A DNA stretch of 64,000 nt from Sulfoacidibacillus ferrooxidans (GCF_022606465.1 NZ_JALBUF010000001.1:434001-498000); one strand, 5' to 3'; positions 1 to 9,261 are shown, counted from the first letter of the stretch. Notes: a model not told the origin generated them from the letters alone. Program-made: numbers and translations.

Positions 1-846
1 AGGCATCAATGGTTCATAGGGGCCGCGCAGCAATACATCTTCCTGTGTACTCCAATTGCCCCGGCATACGTGTACGCCAAGCCTTGATCCTCGTCCACGA
101 AACCCTTCTACCACTTCATTGATCAAATCAGTGGCAAACTGCAATTCTGCTTGTGCATCGACTTTTGCAGTTAAAGCTCCACACATAAACGTGCGGTTAG
201 CATTTTTCTGTGTAAAAACGAGTTCAGTCAACACGGGTTCATCCAATTGAATAAAATCCGCACCGGCATTCACTAGATCTTCTAACTCTTCTCGCAATAT
301 GCGTACCACATCTTTTGCCAACGCTTCTTTAGTAGGATAAGCAGCCTGTGACAATCCTTCAACCCACATGGAGCGCGTAAGGAGATAGGGTCCTGGTAAC
401 GCGACTTTGATCGCACGATCAGTATGCTTTCGCAAAAACAAAAACTCATCGAGCGCTAGCGGCTTTGCACGTGCAATCGGGCCCACTGCTACGGGATTAG
501 AAAGAGAAAAGGCCGGAACATCCAACGTCCCTAAAATTTCTTCAAACCCAGCCTTATCCTCCACATAATCAAGCAACTCTGCAACGGTTAACATCTTTAC
601 ATGATGAAGCTTTTCAGCCACGAAAGAGATGAAGTTATCGCGCCGTTGTTCCCCATCAGTCAAAAGATCAACACCCGCTTCCTCTTGCATGCGAACGCTC
701 TCTAGGATGGCACCTTCCGTAATGCGTAAAAACTCCGCCTCATCCATCCGCCCCTCACGTTTATCACGCAGTGCACGCAATACTTCACGTGAACGCGGCC
801 AACTACCGACTACCGTGACAGGAAAGAGTGGCAACTCTTTACTCAC
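1..846 (-). CDS. Core (C-terminal-domain-only) methionine synthase, MetE-like, partial
   Basis: Cobalamin-independent methionine synthase II family, which transfers a methyl group to a thiol such as homocysteine through a zinc site. The frame is open from a GTG at 846 (preceded by GGAGTGATCC) to the window edge, 282 codons, so the C-terminus is missing. Visible motifs are VVGSWPRS near the start, LLTDGEQRRD, FIQLDEPVL and GVHVCRGNWS with H259 and C261, the expected zinc ligands. It begins directly with the catalytic barrel and lacks the N-terminal half of classical 750-residue MetE, as in archaeal and folate-independent core MetE proteins. It lies 44 bases downstream of the TusA-OsmC gene on the same strand and is probably co-transcribed. 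Known of the family: short forms may not use methyl-folate. The methyl donor and acceptor here are not shown by the sequence. Confidence 0.85.
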   Translation of the reverse strand, partial: MSKELPLFPVTVVGSWPRSREVLRALRDKREGRMDEAEFLRITEGAILESVRMQEEAGVDLLTDGEQRRDNFISFVAEKLHHVKMLTVAELLDYVEDKAGFEEILGTLDVPAFSLSNPVAVGPIARAKPLALDEFLFLRKHTDRAIKVALPGPYLLTRSMWVEGLSQAAYPTKEALAKDVVRILREELEDLVNAGADFIQLDEPVLTELVFTQKNANRTFMCGALTAKVDAQAELQFATDLINEVVEGFRGRGSRLGVHVCRGNWSTQEDVLLRGPYEPLMP

Positions 847-890
847 AATGGATCACTCCATTCTAATGATTCACAAAGAATGACATACCA

Positions 891-1613
891 TTACAGCGAA
901 ACTTCTATACGAACGTCTATTTTTGTCGCCTTGCGCAAAGTCTGATAAAGCGGAGAACGTTCTAGTACTTTTTCAAATAGCTGCTTAATCTGTAATTCAT
1001 CCGTTGCTGTCGCAACATACAAGACCACGGTAATCTGATCTATTGCCGGACTACCATCGTCCTCCAATAGCAGAGCATACAGTACATTGTTTAGCGTTGC
1101 TCGAACCGTGCACTCTACTTCATCTAGAACGACTTTAGAACGCGATGCGACTGCTTTTAATCCCACAACTAAGTCAGAACCAAGTGCACTAACTACAAAA
1201 TCTAATCCTGAAGGTGCATCGACTGTTGCACCAAAGTCTGCTGATTGGCCTGCTAAAAAGCTATGGTTACGAGCATATACTTTCGCGTGTAACCCTTCGG
1301 CTCCGCGTATTCGTACAGACCATGTATATCCTCGTGCCGCTTCAAGTTCAGCTTGCAAATGAGATTCACTAGCCTTCTTTTGAATAAAGAAGGCGCGATA
1401 CGTCTCATATACTTCTACCCCTAGTAATTCATGGCCAACCATTCTACACCACGCAGGTAGGTCTACCGCTACAGAGTCATCACGACTATGTACTTCTAAT
1501 ACCCCATGATCTTGAATAGAATCCATGGCTTTTTTTATAATTAGTAACAACCCAGATCCACAATCTAGATCTCCGCCATCGCACAGACCATCAGAATCCC
1601 ATTGCTTGTGCAT
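891..1613 (-). CDS. TusA-like / OsmC-like fusion protein
   Basis: A 240-residue two-domain protein. Residues about 8-70 resemble a TusA sulfur-carrier domain: a Cys-containing start (LDCGSGLLLIIKKAM), the usual amphipathic helix, and a closing PAWCRMVGHELL strand. The canonical CPxP is replaced by CDGGDLDCGSG. Residues about 75-240 are an OsmC/Ohr-type fold (ALGSDLVVGLKAVASRS then VECTVRATL). OsmC peroxidases use two cysteines. Here only the second (VEC) remains, since the first position lies in ALGSDL, so thiol peroxidase activity is doubtful. It lies between a DsrE-like gene (16 bases upstream) and the core MetE gene, which suggests sulfur handling or persulfide transfer. That role is inference from family and context. 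The ribosome binding site is weak. Confidence 0.75.
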   Translation of the reverse strand: MHKQWDSDGLCDGGDLDCGSGLLLIIKKAMDSIQDHGVLEVHSRDDSVAVDLPAWCRMVGHELLGVEVYETYRAFFIQKKASESHLQAELEAARGYTWSVRIRGAEGLHAKVYARNHSFLAGQSADFGATVDAPSGLDFVVSALGSDLVVGLKAVASRSKVVLDEVECTVRATLNNVLYALLLEDDGSPAIDQITVVLYVATATDELQIKQLFEKVLERSPLYQTLRKATKIDVRIEVSL

Positions 1614-1629
1614 GGTTATTCACCCGCTT

Positions 1630-1989
1630 CTAATAACTGATACATGCAGCACCTTGTGCAAGGTATTCAATCAACGATGCTCCGCCAACAATGACTGCAC
1701 CGGAAACCAAATCTTTTTCTACTAAATTGCGTTTCTTCGCACATGGACTGCAGACCCAAAGAGTTCCACCGGCCTCACGAAAATTAGTGAGTAAATCGAT
1801 TAAAGGTGCAAATCCTTCTTCATGAATGTCATCTGCATACCCCTGTTGTGCTAAATACACACCTTCTGTGCTGAGAAAAACAACTGTTTCTTGGCCTGAT
1901 GCTACAGATGCATTGGCTACTACAAAGCCAAGTGTTGCCTTATCCGTATCATTTTTTGCTGAAGTAATACTAACGACTATTTTTGCCAT
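1630..1989 (-). CDS. DsrE/DsrF-like family protein
   Basis: A 119-residue protein of the DsrE-like fold, small cytosolic proteins that bind or relay sulfane sulfur, often beside TusA. The N-terminus MAKIVVSITSAKND, the central VVFLSTEGVYLA and the GFAPLIDLLTNFREAGG stretch match the fold. A CSPC pair about two thirds along and a late Cys (GAACISY) are candidate sulfur-binding residues. Start ATG at 1989 follows GAGGAGGCAAAAACT, a strong ribosome binding site. It is the first gene of the three-gene minus-strand operon with TusA-OsmC and core MetE. Biochemical role unknown. Confidence 0.8.
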   Translation of the reverse strand: MAKIVVSITSAKNDTDKATLGFVVANASVASGQETVVFLSTEGVYLAQQGYADDIHEEGFAPLIDLLTNFREAGGTLWVCSPCAKKRNLVEKDLVSGAVIVGGASLIEYLAQGAACISY

Positions 1990-2098
1990 AGTTTTTGCCT
2001 CCTCATCTCATGTCTAATCAACTACATGAGTATACTCTAAAACAAGCAAAATAAAATATTTATTATCGATATATATTCCATAAAGTTATGATTTAGAT

Positions 2099-2157
2099 AT
2101 AGTACACAAATAAAAGTCGCCAGAAAAACTTCATGGCGACTTTTTATTGTGTACTAT
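2099..2157 (-). terminator. Long hairpin terminator after the ABC/MBL operon
   Basis: Two arms of about 24 nucleotides pair almost throughout (ATAGTACACAA with TTGTGTACTAT, and AAAGTCGCCA with TGGCGACTTT), with A and T runs beside the inner stem. It lies just downstream of the MBL gene and about 110 bases upstream of the DsrE gene, so it would end the leftward ABC/MBL transcript. Confidence 0.75.
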
Positions 2158-2171
2158 GAATGAAATGATGT

Positions 2172-3497
2172 TCAGACCGATATAGGAGCAATTGGATAGT
2201 TCCGTCCAATATGCGGTACGACTAGCAACCCAGAATGAGGTGCAGGCATTTGTTCTGGATGGAACGTGTGCGTTGCATACAACACATCTGGATTAGCCTG
2301 TTCAATACAGGCTTGCAAATACGCGGGATCAGCATGTCCTGTGCTGCGTACGGAAACCATGTCCACTCCAAAAGTCTGTAACCAATTAGTTACATTGGCA
2401 TATGCCGGATCATAGGCCCCAAGTGGAACCCCATCTGAGTGAATATAGATAGCACCATTATGTGGCTGTATATCTACTAACTCAGTGAGATGTTCATAAG
2501 GCAACTCGACCAAAAACGCAGTTTGGTCGTTAGCCAGCTCTTGTGCATTCACTGTTTGCACGTCTAATCCAGTAAGATAGGAAGGCAATGACTCTGCTGC
2601 CTGAGTTGCGCATACATACACAGCTGGTCGACTCTGCTCATACTGCACTGGGGCAAGTGTACGAAAAAGATGAAGTGTCGCTGGCGTCAATACCAACTTT
2701 CGCGAAACGGCCTGTGCCGCTGCAGCAAATGCAGCGATACGCTCAATGTTGCGATGATATAGTGTAAAAAACACAGCACTCCGATTTTCCATCGTCTTAG
2801 CCAGCATGTGTGCCATATCCTTTTCAGGTACAGTATGACGACCGCTAGCTTCCCCAGCACGCGTTCCCTCACTGATGAGAGCGTGTGTTCTATGGGCTCC
2901 CAAATACTGAAAAAAGGCTTCCGTTTTATCCGGATGGTTACCGTGTCCGCGAAAATCCCCTGTATAAGCAATCGTCCCACTTAGCGTCTCCACAAAAAAA
3001 CCAGTTGCACCTTGAATATCATGATCGACTTCTAGCGGCAACACGCGAAGCGATTTCCATTCGATCCATTGTCCATAAGTAAATACACGAATATCGTCAT
3101 GTTGTCCAATACCTTCACCAATTACCTCAAGTTGCTGATATAACTGATAACTAGGCTCACTCATATAAATTGGAACGGAAGGATCCAACAGAAACAGTAA
3201 CCCGACATGATCCAAATGAAAATGGCTAATAAACACAGGCAAATCATGTCCTTCTTTAGATCCAGCATACAGTTTAGGCAGATTTGGAATAATACCAAGC
3301 GCCATATAATCATCGACTTCTCGGCCCGGTCGCGGTCTTAAAACGGTGTCAAAACTACCAAAACCAGGTGCAAATGTAGAGCCGAAGTCAAACAACACTT
3401 CGCTCTCCCCACTTTGCACATAAAGCTTAGTTCCACCGATCACGTTAATTCCGCCATATAAGGTAAAGACAGCTTGCTTACTATCAGATTGTTTCAT
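2172..3497 (-). CDS. Metallo-beta-lactamase-fold hydrolase (RNase J-like superfamily)
   Basis: A 441-residue MBL-fold enzyme. Metal-binding motif SHFHLDHVG places H92, H94, D96 and H97; H159 (EVDHD) and D181 (YTGDFRGHG) complete the usual two-metal site. The tail has further histidines (STGHADP, YATHTFHP), the latter as in RNase J/beta-CASP-like proteins, though the full beta-CASP motif set is not clear. It starts 13 bases after the ABC permease stop, so it is the last gene of the sugar-importer operon. This suggests action on the imported compound, for example a phosphodiester or lactone, rather than general RNA decay. That is inference. Start ATG at 3497 follows GGGAGGCTGTT. Confidence 0.8.
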   Translation of the reverse strand: MKQSDSKQAVFTLYGGINVIGGTKLYVQSGESEVLFDFGSTFAPGFGSFDTVLRPRPGREVDDYMALGIIPNLPKLYAGSKEGHDLPVFISHFHLDHVGLLFLLDPSVPIYMSEPSYQLYQQLEVIGEGIGQHDDIRVFTYGQWIEWKSLRVLPLEVDHDIQGATGFFVETLSGTIAYTGDFRGHGNHPDKTEAFFQYLGAHRTHALISEGTRAGEASGRHTVPEKDMAHMLAKTMENRSAVFFTLYHRNIERIAAFAAAAQAVSRKLVLTPATLHLFRTLAPVQYEQSRPAVYVCATQAAESLPSYLTGLDVQTVNAQELANDQTAFLVELPYEHLTELVDIQPHNGAIYIHSDGVPLGAYDPAYANVTNWLQTFGVDMVSVRSTGHADPAYLQACIEQANPDVLYATHTFHPEQMPAPHSGLLVVPHIGRNYPIAPISV

Positions 3498-3510
3498 AAC
3501 AGCCTCCCTA

Positions 3511-4344
3511 TTAACCTTTTAATCCTCCGCCACCGGCATAGACACCCTCTAAAAATTGCCGCTGAGCTACAAGGAATAAGAGTAAGACTGGCAATGTAGT
3601 GTAAACGACGGCAGCCGATAAACCCGTCCAATCCGTCCCGTTTGTCCCAAGAAACGTAGCTAATCCCACTTCCACTGGCTGAACGGATGGACTACTAGTC
3701 ATAATATAGGGCCATAAGAAACTATTCCATGAGCCAATAAAAACATACAGTGCAACGGTGATGAGAGCAGGTCGGGCTGCCGGGACACCAAATTGCCATA
3801 AATATCGAAGACGACTTGCGCCATCGATCTGTGCGGCCTCCCAGTATTCAATCGGTAGCCCCATAAAAAACTGTCGCAAAAGAAAAATCCCAAACACAGA
3901 GGCTCCCCACGGTACAATTTGTGCCCAATACGTATTTAACCAGTGAATATCCGCTAATAAGATATAGTCTGGGATCAGTAAGACAGTCTGCGGAATCATC
4001 ATAATGGCGAGGAAAGCGGCAAAAATCACCGATTTCCCCGGGAATCTCATCGTAGCAAAGGCAAATCCTGCAAAAAGTGACGTGAATAACGAGAGGAGCG
4101 TAGTCACTAATGCAATAAAAATCGTATTAGCAAAGTATTGTAACCAAGGTGCTTCACTCCATGAGCGAGCATAATTAGAGAAGTGCCCATGTGGCAAAAA
4201 TACAGGTGGAAATTGCATCGACTGTCCCTGAGTATTGAGCGATGTGACAATGACCCAATAGAAGGGAAGAATAAACATTAGAGCGATCACCACAATGATG
4301 GCAATTCGAATGACAGCCCAAACACGTTTTCCCACCATGATCAT
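3511..4344 (-). CDS. Carbohydrate ABC transporter permease (MalG/UgpE type)
   Basis: A 277-residue inner-membrane permease of the CUT1 sugar family with about six hydrophobic segments. The EAA loop that contacts the ATPase is visible as YWEAAQIDGASRLRYLWQFG. The start ATGA overlaps the stop of the binding-protein gene by four bases, showing translational coupling. Its partner permease lies upstream of the binding-protein gene. No ATPase gene is present, so the complex probably borrows a shared MsmX-type ATPase, as known for many Firmicute CUT1 importers. Confidence 0.9.
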   Translation of the reverse strand: MIMVGKRVWAVIRIAIIVVIALMFILPFYWVIVTSLNTQGQSMQFPPVFLPHGHFSNYARSWSEAPWLQYFANTIFIALVTTLLSLFTSLFAGFAFATMRFPGKSVIFAAFLAIMMIPQTVLLIPDYILLADIHWLNTYWAQIVPWGASVFGIFLLRQFFMGLPIEYWEAAQIDGASRLRYLWQFGVPAARPALITVALYVFIGSWNSFLWPYIMTSSPSVQPVEVGLATFLGTNGTDWTGLSAAVVYTTLPVLLLFLVAQRQFLEGVYAGGGGLKG

Positions 4345-5714
4345 GCACCTTGGCTGGTCAACGCTTGCTGCGCTTTTTGTGCTGCAGCTTGAAGCGCTTG
4401 GCTAGCAGGTACATGCTGTGTTAGTACTTCTGTGATCGCGTCCCCAATATATCCAACTGCTTGTTGCATACCCGCAACTGGTGGCGTTGGTTTCGCATAC
4501 TGCAGTGATTGGGTAGCTATCTGTTGGTATGGATGCGTTGAATAGTAGCTGCTCATTAAAGCTTCCGCTGATTGACGAACTGGTAAATAACCAGTAGTCT
4601 TTGCCCAATATGCGGTTTGCTGTGGTTCTGTCAACCACTTCATAAACTTCCATGCTGCTTGTTGCTGTGCAGGCGTTGCCTTGGCAAACATGACAATGTT
4701 TGTGCCCTGCATCATGTTTCCTTGTCCGGAAGGACCAGCTGGAAGTGCTGCCACATCCATTGTGAACTTCCCATTCACTGCTTGAACGTTGTATGGGTAC
4801 GATGCAACTGTACTCAAGTCAAATGCTGCTCTCCCAGCACCGAGCGCTGTCTGCCCAGGATAATTGGTTCCGAGCTTTAAGGCTCCTGCTTTATACAGGT
4901 TATTAAAATAGTTCATGGTCTGAATTCCTTGTGGAGAATCAAATGCAATCTTCCCATTTTGATATAAATGTCCACCAAAGGAACGCAATACAGAGAGCCA
5001 CAAATAGGTCCCATTCCCTGGAGCAGTTGGATTGCCTGGATCCATACTCATCGCCCATGTCCCTTTAGACTGCGAGGTGACTGCACTAGCTACTTGAGCA
5101 AATTGGGTCCAAGTAGTTGGAACCGCTTGGCCCATCTTTTTTAACTGATTGGCGTTATAGTACATGACAAAATCACTCTTATTAAACGGCATCATCCATA
5201 TCTTACCATCCGGTAAAAATTGATCACTCCAAACACTTGGCCAAAAATCACCCTGAGCTTTAGCAGATAGTCCATTCTTCCCATTGACAAACGAAGTGAG
5301 TGGAAGAATCGCTTGAGATTGCGCAAAGTTTGCCGCCCAATCTTCATAGGCTTGCCCAATCGTCGGTGGATTTTGTGCGGCTATTGCTGCTTCTTCTTTT
5401 GTGAGTAATACGCCATAGCTTGGTTCTGGCATAAGCGTTACCGTCACGGATGGATTCTTTTGCTCAAATTGATTAACTAAGTGAGTCAGTGCAGATGCCT
5501 GTTTTCCAGAAGACATGGCTTCTGCAAATGTAATATTGACAGTACCACTAGTAGTAGCCCCTGGATTCGCTTGATTCTGCGGTGTAGCTGTCGTACTTGT
5601 CCCACAACCTGTTAATAAAAGTGCAAACGCCCCAGATAAAAGCCCAGCTGTTCGAAAAGATCGTTTCGTGATATGTACTTTTTTTGAAACATGTCCTATA
5701 TGCAATGACTTCAT
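4341..5714 (-). CDS. Extracellular sugar-binding lipoprotein (family 1 solute-binding protein)
   Basis: A 457-residue substrate-binding protein of the ABC importer. The N-terminus has a positively charged start, a hydrophobic stretch and lipobox LLTGCG, so it should be lipid-anchored outside the membrane. The body has the usual SBP family 1 features (VTVTLMPEPSYG, TWTQFAQVASAV, MMQGTNIVMFAKA). Start ATG at 5714 follows GAGGGGGATTTGTA. The substrate cannot be read from the sequence; UgpB- or MalE-like ligands are the usual guess. Confidence 0.9.
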   Translation of the reverse strand: MKSLHIGHVSKKVHITKRSFRTAGLLSGAFALLLTGCGTSTTATPQNQANPGATTSGTVNITFAEAMSSGKQASALTHLVNQFEQKNPSVTVTLMPEPSYGVLLTKEEAAIAAQNPPTIGQAYEDWAANFAQSQAILPLTSFVNGKNGLSAKAQGDFWPSVWSDQFLPDGKIWMMPFNKSDFVMYYNANQLKKMGQAVPTTWTQFAQVASAVTSQSKGTWAMSMDPGNPTAPGNGTYLWLSVLRSFGGHLYQNGKIAFDSPQGIQTMNYFNNLYKAGALKLGTNYPGQTALGAGRAAFDLSTVASYPYNVQAVNGKFTMDVAALPAGPSGQGNMMQGTNIVMFAKATPAQQQAAWKFMKWLTEPQQTAYWAKTTGYLPVRQSAEALMSSYYSTHPYQQIATQSLQYAKPTPPVAGMQQAVGYIGDAITEVLTQHVPASQALQAAAQKAQQALTSQGA

Positions 5715-5802
5715 TACAAATCCCCCTCTTTATCTATGATCACACTCTGCGTAACGCTATCTATCCTTCTGTGCTCATAAAACAGGACTTTATCTATCCC
5801 GT

Positions 5803-6684
5803 CTATACGTGCCGCGCTCTTGAAACTCGCATTTGTACAAATGTCAGCGCAGCCGTAATCAAAAAGATAATGACAGCTAAGGCAGCTGCATATCCTGTAT
5901 GGTAAAAAACAAACGCTTGTTGATACAAATAAAAGCTCGCAGTAGTCGTTGCGTTAACCGGACCACCTCCTGTAAGCGTAAAAAACTGAGTAAATGCCTG
6001 CAGTGCACCAATGGTATTAATAACGACAACAAAAAGTGTAGTTGGCGCTAATAGCGGCCATGTGACAGCCCAAAATTCCTGCCAGGGAGTAGCTCCATCA
6101 ATGCGCGCAGCTTCCCCTACATCAGATGGAATGGTTGTAAGTCCTGCCATAAAAATGACGACGTTAAACCCAATTCCATGCCATAGGGTATAGATAATGA
6201 CAGAAGGCATAGCAAATCGCACCGATTGCACCCACCCAATCGTAGGGAGATGCGCCATTTGTAGCAATTCATTAAATAGCCCGAATTGGGGATTGAATAA
6301 CCACAACCAAACAATCGATGTTGCGACGACTGGCGTCACATACGGAACAAAAAACACCAAACGAAATAATCCACGACCGCGAAATGGACGCATCAACAAC
6401 ATGGCGATCAACAGTGCCCCAAATACACCAACGGGCACCGATCCTACAACAAAATATAGAGTCATCCATAAGCTATGCCAAAAATCGGCTGATTGAAGCA
6501 ATTGGGCATAGTTCCCTAACCCAACGAAGGTCGACATCATCTGATTGAGAAAATCCCAATGATATAGGCTGATATAAAGAACGAAGATCGCTGGCCCCAC
6601 CGTGAATACTAGAAAAATTAGAGCGGAGGGTGAAAGGTACATGTAGGCCGCCAATGCCTCTCGTTGAGTACGCTTCAAGCTCAA
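5803..6684 (-). CDS. Carbohydrate ABC transporter permease (MalF/UgpA type)
   Basis: A 293-residue permease, first gene of the importer operon. The EAA loop is visible as VGEAARIDGATPWQEFWAVT and there are about six membrane segments. The TTG at 6684 is chosen because GAGGGA lies six bases ahead; an in-frame start at 6729 would add 15 residues unlike the family. The gene order permease, binding protein, permease, MBL hydrolase is unusual in having the binding protein between the permeases. Confidence 0.88.
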   Translation of the reverse strand: MSLKRTQREALAAYMYLSPSALIFLVFTVGPAIFVLYISLYHWDFLNQMMSTFVGLGNYAQLLQSADFWHSLWMTLYFVVGSVPVGVFGALLIAMLLMRPFRGRGLFRLVFFVPYVTPVVATSIVWLWLFNPQFGLFNELLQMAHLPTIGWVQSVRFAMPSVIIYTLWHGIGFNVVIFMAGLTTIPSDVGEAARIDGATPWQEFWAVTWPLLAPTTLFVVVINTIGALQAFTQFFTLTGGGPVNATTTASFYLYQQAFVFYHTGYAAALAVIIFLITAALTFVQMRVSRARHV

Positions 6685-6774
6685 AAATGATCCCTCTTTT
6701 ATGATGGTGTAAGATATGGTAGATGCCAAGTAACAACCACTTACTACGATTATTCACTGTTGCAACTCAGACAC

Positions 6775-6805
6775 AACACAATAATTCTCCCTTGTGTTGA
6801 GTATA
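6775..6805 (-). promoter_or_regulatory. Probable promoter and operator of the ABC importer operon
   Basis: On the minus strand an extended -10 element TGGTATACT (TATACT at 6800-6805) is followed at once by a perfect inverted repeat AACACAA-N10-TTGTGTT (6775-6798). The palindrome would cover the transcription start about 100 bases before the first permease, a typical position for a sugar-responsive repressor. No convincing -35 was found. The regulator is unknown. Confidence 0.5.
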
Positions 6806-6898
6806 CCATCCGGTCATCAAATACATGTAAAGACACGATAACTATTTTGTAAATAACCAAAACGCAAAGCCTAAAGGTGATTATTTTTTAAAATGTGA

Positions 6899-6932
6899 TC
6901 AACCCCTTTAGCATCATAGCAAAAGGGGTTGA
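6899..6932 (-). terminator. Hairpin downstream of the small membrane-protein gene
   Basis: An 11-base perfect stem (TCAACCCCTTT with AAAGGGGTTGA) separated by 12 bases lies 45 bases after the stop at 6977. The following minus-strand sequence is only moderately T-rich, so this is a likely but weak intrinsic terminator. It shields the importer promoter. Confidence 0.5.
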
Positions 6933-6976
6933 AAGCCTGCAGCAAGTACACGTTAATCACTCACAACACTAGCCAA

Positions 6977-7372
6977 TCAACTCCTAGATGGTGTTGAAAC
7001 AGCTACTCTTTTTGCTTCTTTACTGCCGTTTCTCTCTGATTGGTACACTGCCAAACATACAATAGACAATACTACAGGTACGACGGTCCATAACAGCGCA
7101 GTGTGATCCTGGTAGGTCATCCCAACATAGAATACAACGACAGCTGTCAAGGCAAAGGATCCCACCGCTATTAGCGGTTTTATTAACACAAAAAATCCAG
7201 ACACTAAACACAAAACGGCAAAAACGAAGTTACCTGCCCCATCCCCCTCCAATTGAGGAATGTGTTGTGTCACACCCACTTGAGCGATGACTTCCGCTTG
7301 TAGCCCTGCATACAAAGCAAAGCTAGCTGCAACGAATACGATGAGTGATTTTAGTAGTAATTTTACAGCCAA
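6977..7372 (-). CDS. Small membrane protein of unknown function, four hydrophobic segments
   Basis: A 131-residue protein with about four membrane-spanning stretches (LIVFVAASFALYAGL, NFVFAVLCLVSGFFVLI, VGSFALTAVVVFYVGM, LLWTVVPVVLSIVCLAVY) and a short basic tail. The TTG start at 7372 is preferred because GGAGAGAGGGG lies just before it; a farther ATG at 7411 would read through this ribosome binding site. Not recognised as a named family. It stands alone between the importer and the acyl-CoA ligase. Confidence 0.6.
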   Translation of the reverse strand: MAVKLLLKSLIVFVAASFALYAGLQAEVIAQVGVTQHIPQLEGDGAGNFVFAVLCLVSGFFVLIKPLIAVGSFALTAVVVFYVGMTYQDHTALLWTVVPVVLSIVCLAVYQSERNGSKEAKRVAVSTPSRS

Positions 7373-7529
7373 TGCAAACCCCTCTCTCCTTAGACAGATG
7401 CATGTGCACACACCTTACCCCATCTCACGTGCAAAGTCTGTCGAAGAAACAGAGGAGTTCGAAAATATCAACAAAAACGCATACTACACAAAATGATCAT
7501 GTAGATCGCTCTAGCAGACCATCTTCATT

Positions 7530-9155
7530 TTACTCTTGATGATCCCATTGCCAATCCTTAAATTGTTCACGCAGTGCTTTTTTATAAAATTTACCTGCTG
7601 ACGTTCGAGGAATCTCTGCAACAAATACAAAATCGTCAGGTAGCCACCATTTTGGGAATCGCTCAGAGAGAAATTGAAGCAACTCTTCTTTAGAAACCTG
7701 TCTGCCTTCTTTGAAAACAACAGCTGCTATTGGTCGTTCCTGCCACTTCGGGTGTGTCACACCCACAACTGAAGCTTCTAATACATCAGGATGATCCATG
7801 AGTGCTCCCTCTATGTCAACGGAGCTTATCCACTCACCACCTGATTTAATTAAATCTTTGGTGCGATCGACAATCTTCATATACCCTTCTGAATCGATAT
7901 TGACCACATCTCCAGTCTGAAACCAACCATCCGCGGTGAAGTTATTTTGTAGCGTCTCATCACCATAATAACTCCCTGTGATCCAGGGCCCACGGACTTG
8001 TAATTCTCCCATAGTCTCTCCATCACATGGGACAACGCCATCCTCATTGACCGCACGCATCTCTACAAATGGAACCGCCATCCCTTGCTTCGCCCTTGTT
8101 TGATAACGTTCTTTATCTGTTGCGAAAGCCATATGTGGTTTTAACCGACTGACTGTGGCAGTAGGTGTTGTTTCTGTCATACCCCAAGCGTGTATTACTT
8201 CTAAATGGAAACGATCAAACGTACGAATTAATCCTTCTGGTACAGCAGATCCACCTACAGCCATCCTAATACGCTGTAAATTAAAGCGCTGTGGCTCCTT
8301 TTCTAATAGCTGCGCAATACCAAGCCAGATCGTCGGAACACCTGCGGCAAACGTCACCTGCTCTGCTTCAAATAAGTTCAGCAAACTTTGCGGGTCCAGA
8401 TGTGGTCCTGGCAGCACCTGCTTAGCACCTGCCATAACGGCCGCATACGGTACGCCCCACCCATTAGCATGAAACATGGGTACTACAGCCGTTACAACAT
8501 CTCGTGAAGAAATAGCAAACGTGTCCACGTTCGTTATAGCAAAACTATGTAATACCATGGCGCGGTGAGAGTAAACGACACCTTTGGGCCGACCTGTCGT
8601 ACCCGATGTATAGCACATGGCCACAGCATCGTCTTCGGATATCTCTGGATATGCAAAATCACCAGTAGCTGTAGCCAATAAATCCTCGTAGCTTTCAAAC
8701 CCCTCTGGTATCGGCAATCCTGAGAGTGGAACAACAAAAATTCTTTCAAATTGTACTTGTGTGACGATTTGCTTCACAAATGGAAGTAACACATCATCAA
8801 CAATAAGAAAGCGATCTTGCGCATGTTGCACGATATAAGAAATATCATTAGGATGCAAGCGGAGATTTAACGTATGCGTGACCCCACCTGAAGCCGCGAT
8901 GCCAAAGTACGCCTCAAGATGCGCATAATGATTCCACATGAGTGTCGCCACTCGATCACCGCGTTTAAGCCCAGCTAGTTGCAACGATTCGGCTAATTGA
9001 CGAGATCGATGATAAAAGTCAGCATAGGTGTAGCGATGGAGCGTGTGATCAGGCAACCGCGATACAACCTCAGTCTGTGGATATAACTGAACCACTCTTT
9101 CTAGTATATGGTTCAAAGTTAATGGAAAGTTCATCATCGTCGCTTGTATCATCAT
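7530..9155 (-). CDS. Fatty-acid--CoA ligase (AMP-forming acyl-CoA synthetase)
   Basis: A 541-residue member of the ANL superfamily, activating a carboxylic acid to its acyl-AMP and then to the CoA thioester. The P-loop [16 protein letters not shown], the [16 protein letters not shown] segment, the hinge [15 protein letters not shown] and the catalytic lysine motif [10 protein letters not shown] are all intact. Overall layout is that of medium/long-chain ligases (AlkK/FadD-like). Start ATG at 9155 follows GGGGG. The chain length of the substrate is not determinable here. Confidence 0.9.
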   Translation of the reverse strand: MMIQATMMNFPLTLNHILERVVQLYPQTEVVSRLPDHTLHRYTYADFYHRSRQLAESLQLAGLKRGDRVATLMWNHYAHLEAYFGIAASGGVTHTLNLRLHPNDISYIVQHAQDRFLIVDDVLLPFVKQIVTQVQFERIFVVPLSGLPIPEGFESYEDLLATATGDFAYPEISEDDAVAMCYTSGTTGRPKGVVYSHRAMVLHSFAITNVDTFAISSRDVVTAVVPMFHANGWGVPYAAVMAGAKQVLPGPHLDPQSLLNLFEAEQVTFAAGVPTIWLGIAQLLEKEPQRFNLQRIRMAVGGSAVPEGLIRTFDRFHLEVIHAWGMTETTPTATVSRLKPHMAFATDKERYQTRAKQGMAVPFVEMRAVNEDGVVPCDGETMGELQVRGPWITGSYYGDETLQNNFTADGWFQTGDVVNIDSEGYMKIVDRTKDLIKSGGEWISSVDIEGALMDHPDVLEASVVGVTHPKWQERPIAAVVFKEGRQVSKEELLQFLSERFPKWWLPDDFVFVAEIPRTSAGKFYKKALREQFKDWQWDHQE

Positions 9156-9261
9156 ATAACCCCCAGTGAGAATGACTGACCTCTTATTCTAGCTAGTATG
9201 CAGCATAAATTCATACTTATCAATTGATTGCTAACTATGTTACACTTCATCATGTCAGTCT

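Noticed and set aside
891-1989. A possible DsrEFH or Dsr-type sulfur oxidation cluster
   Set aside because: Only a DsrE-like and a TusA-like part are present; no DsrF/H, DsrC or heterodisulfide reductase-like genes are nearby.
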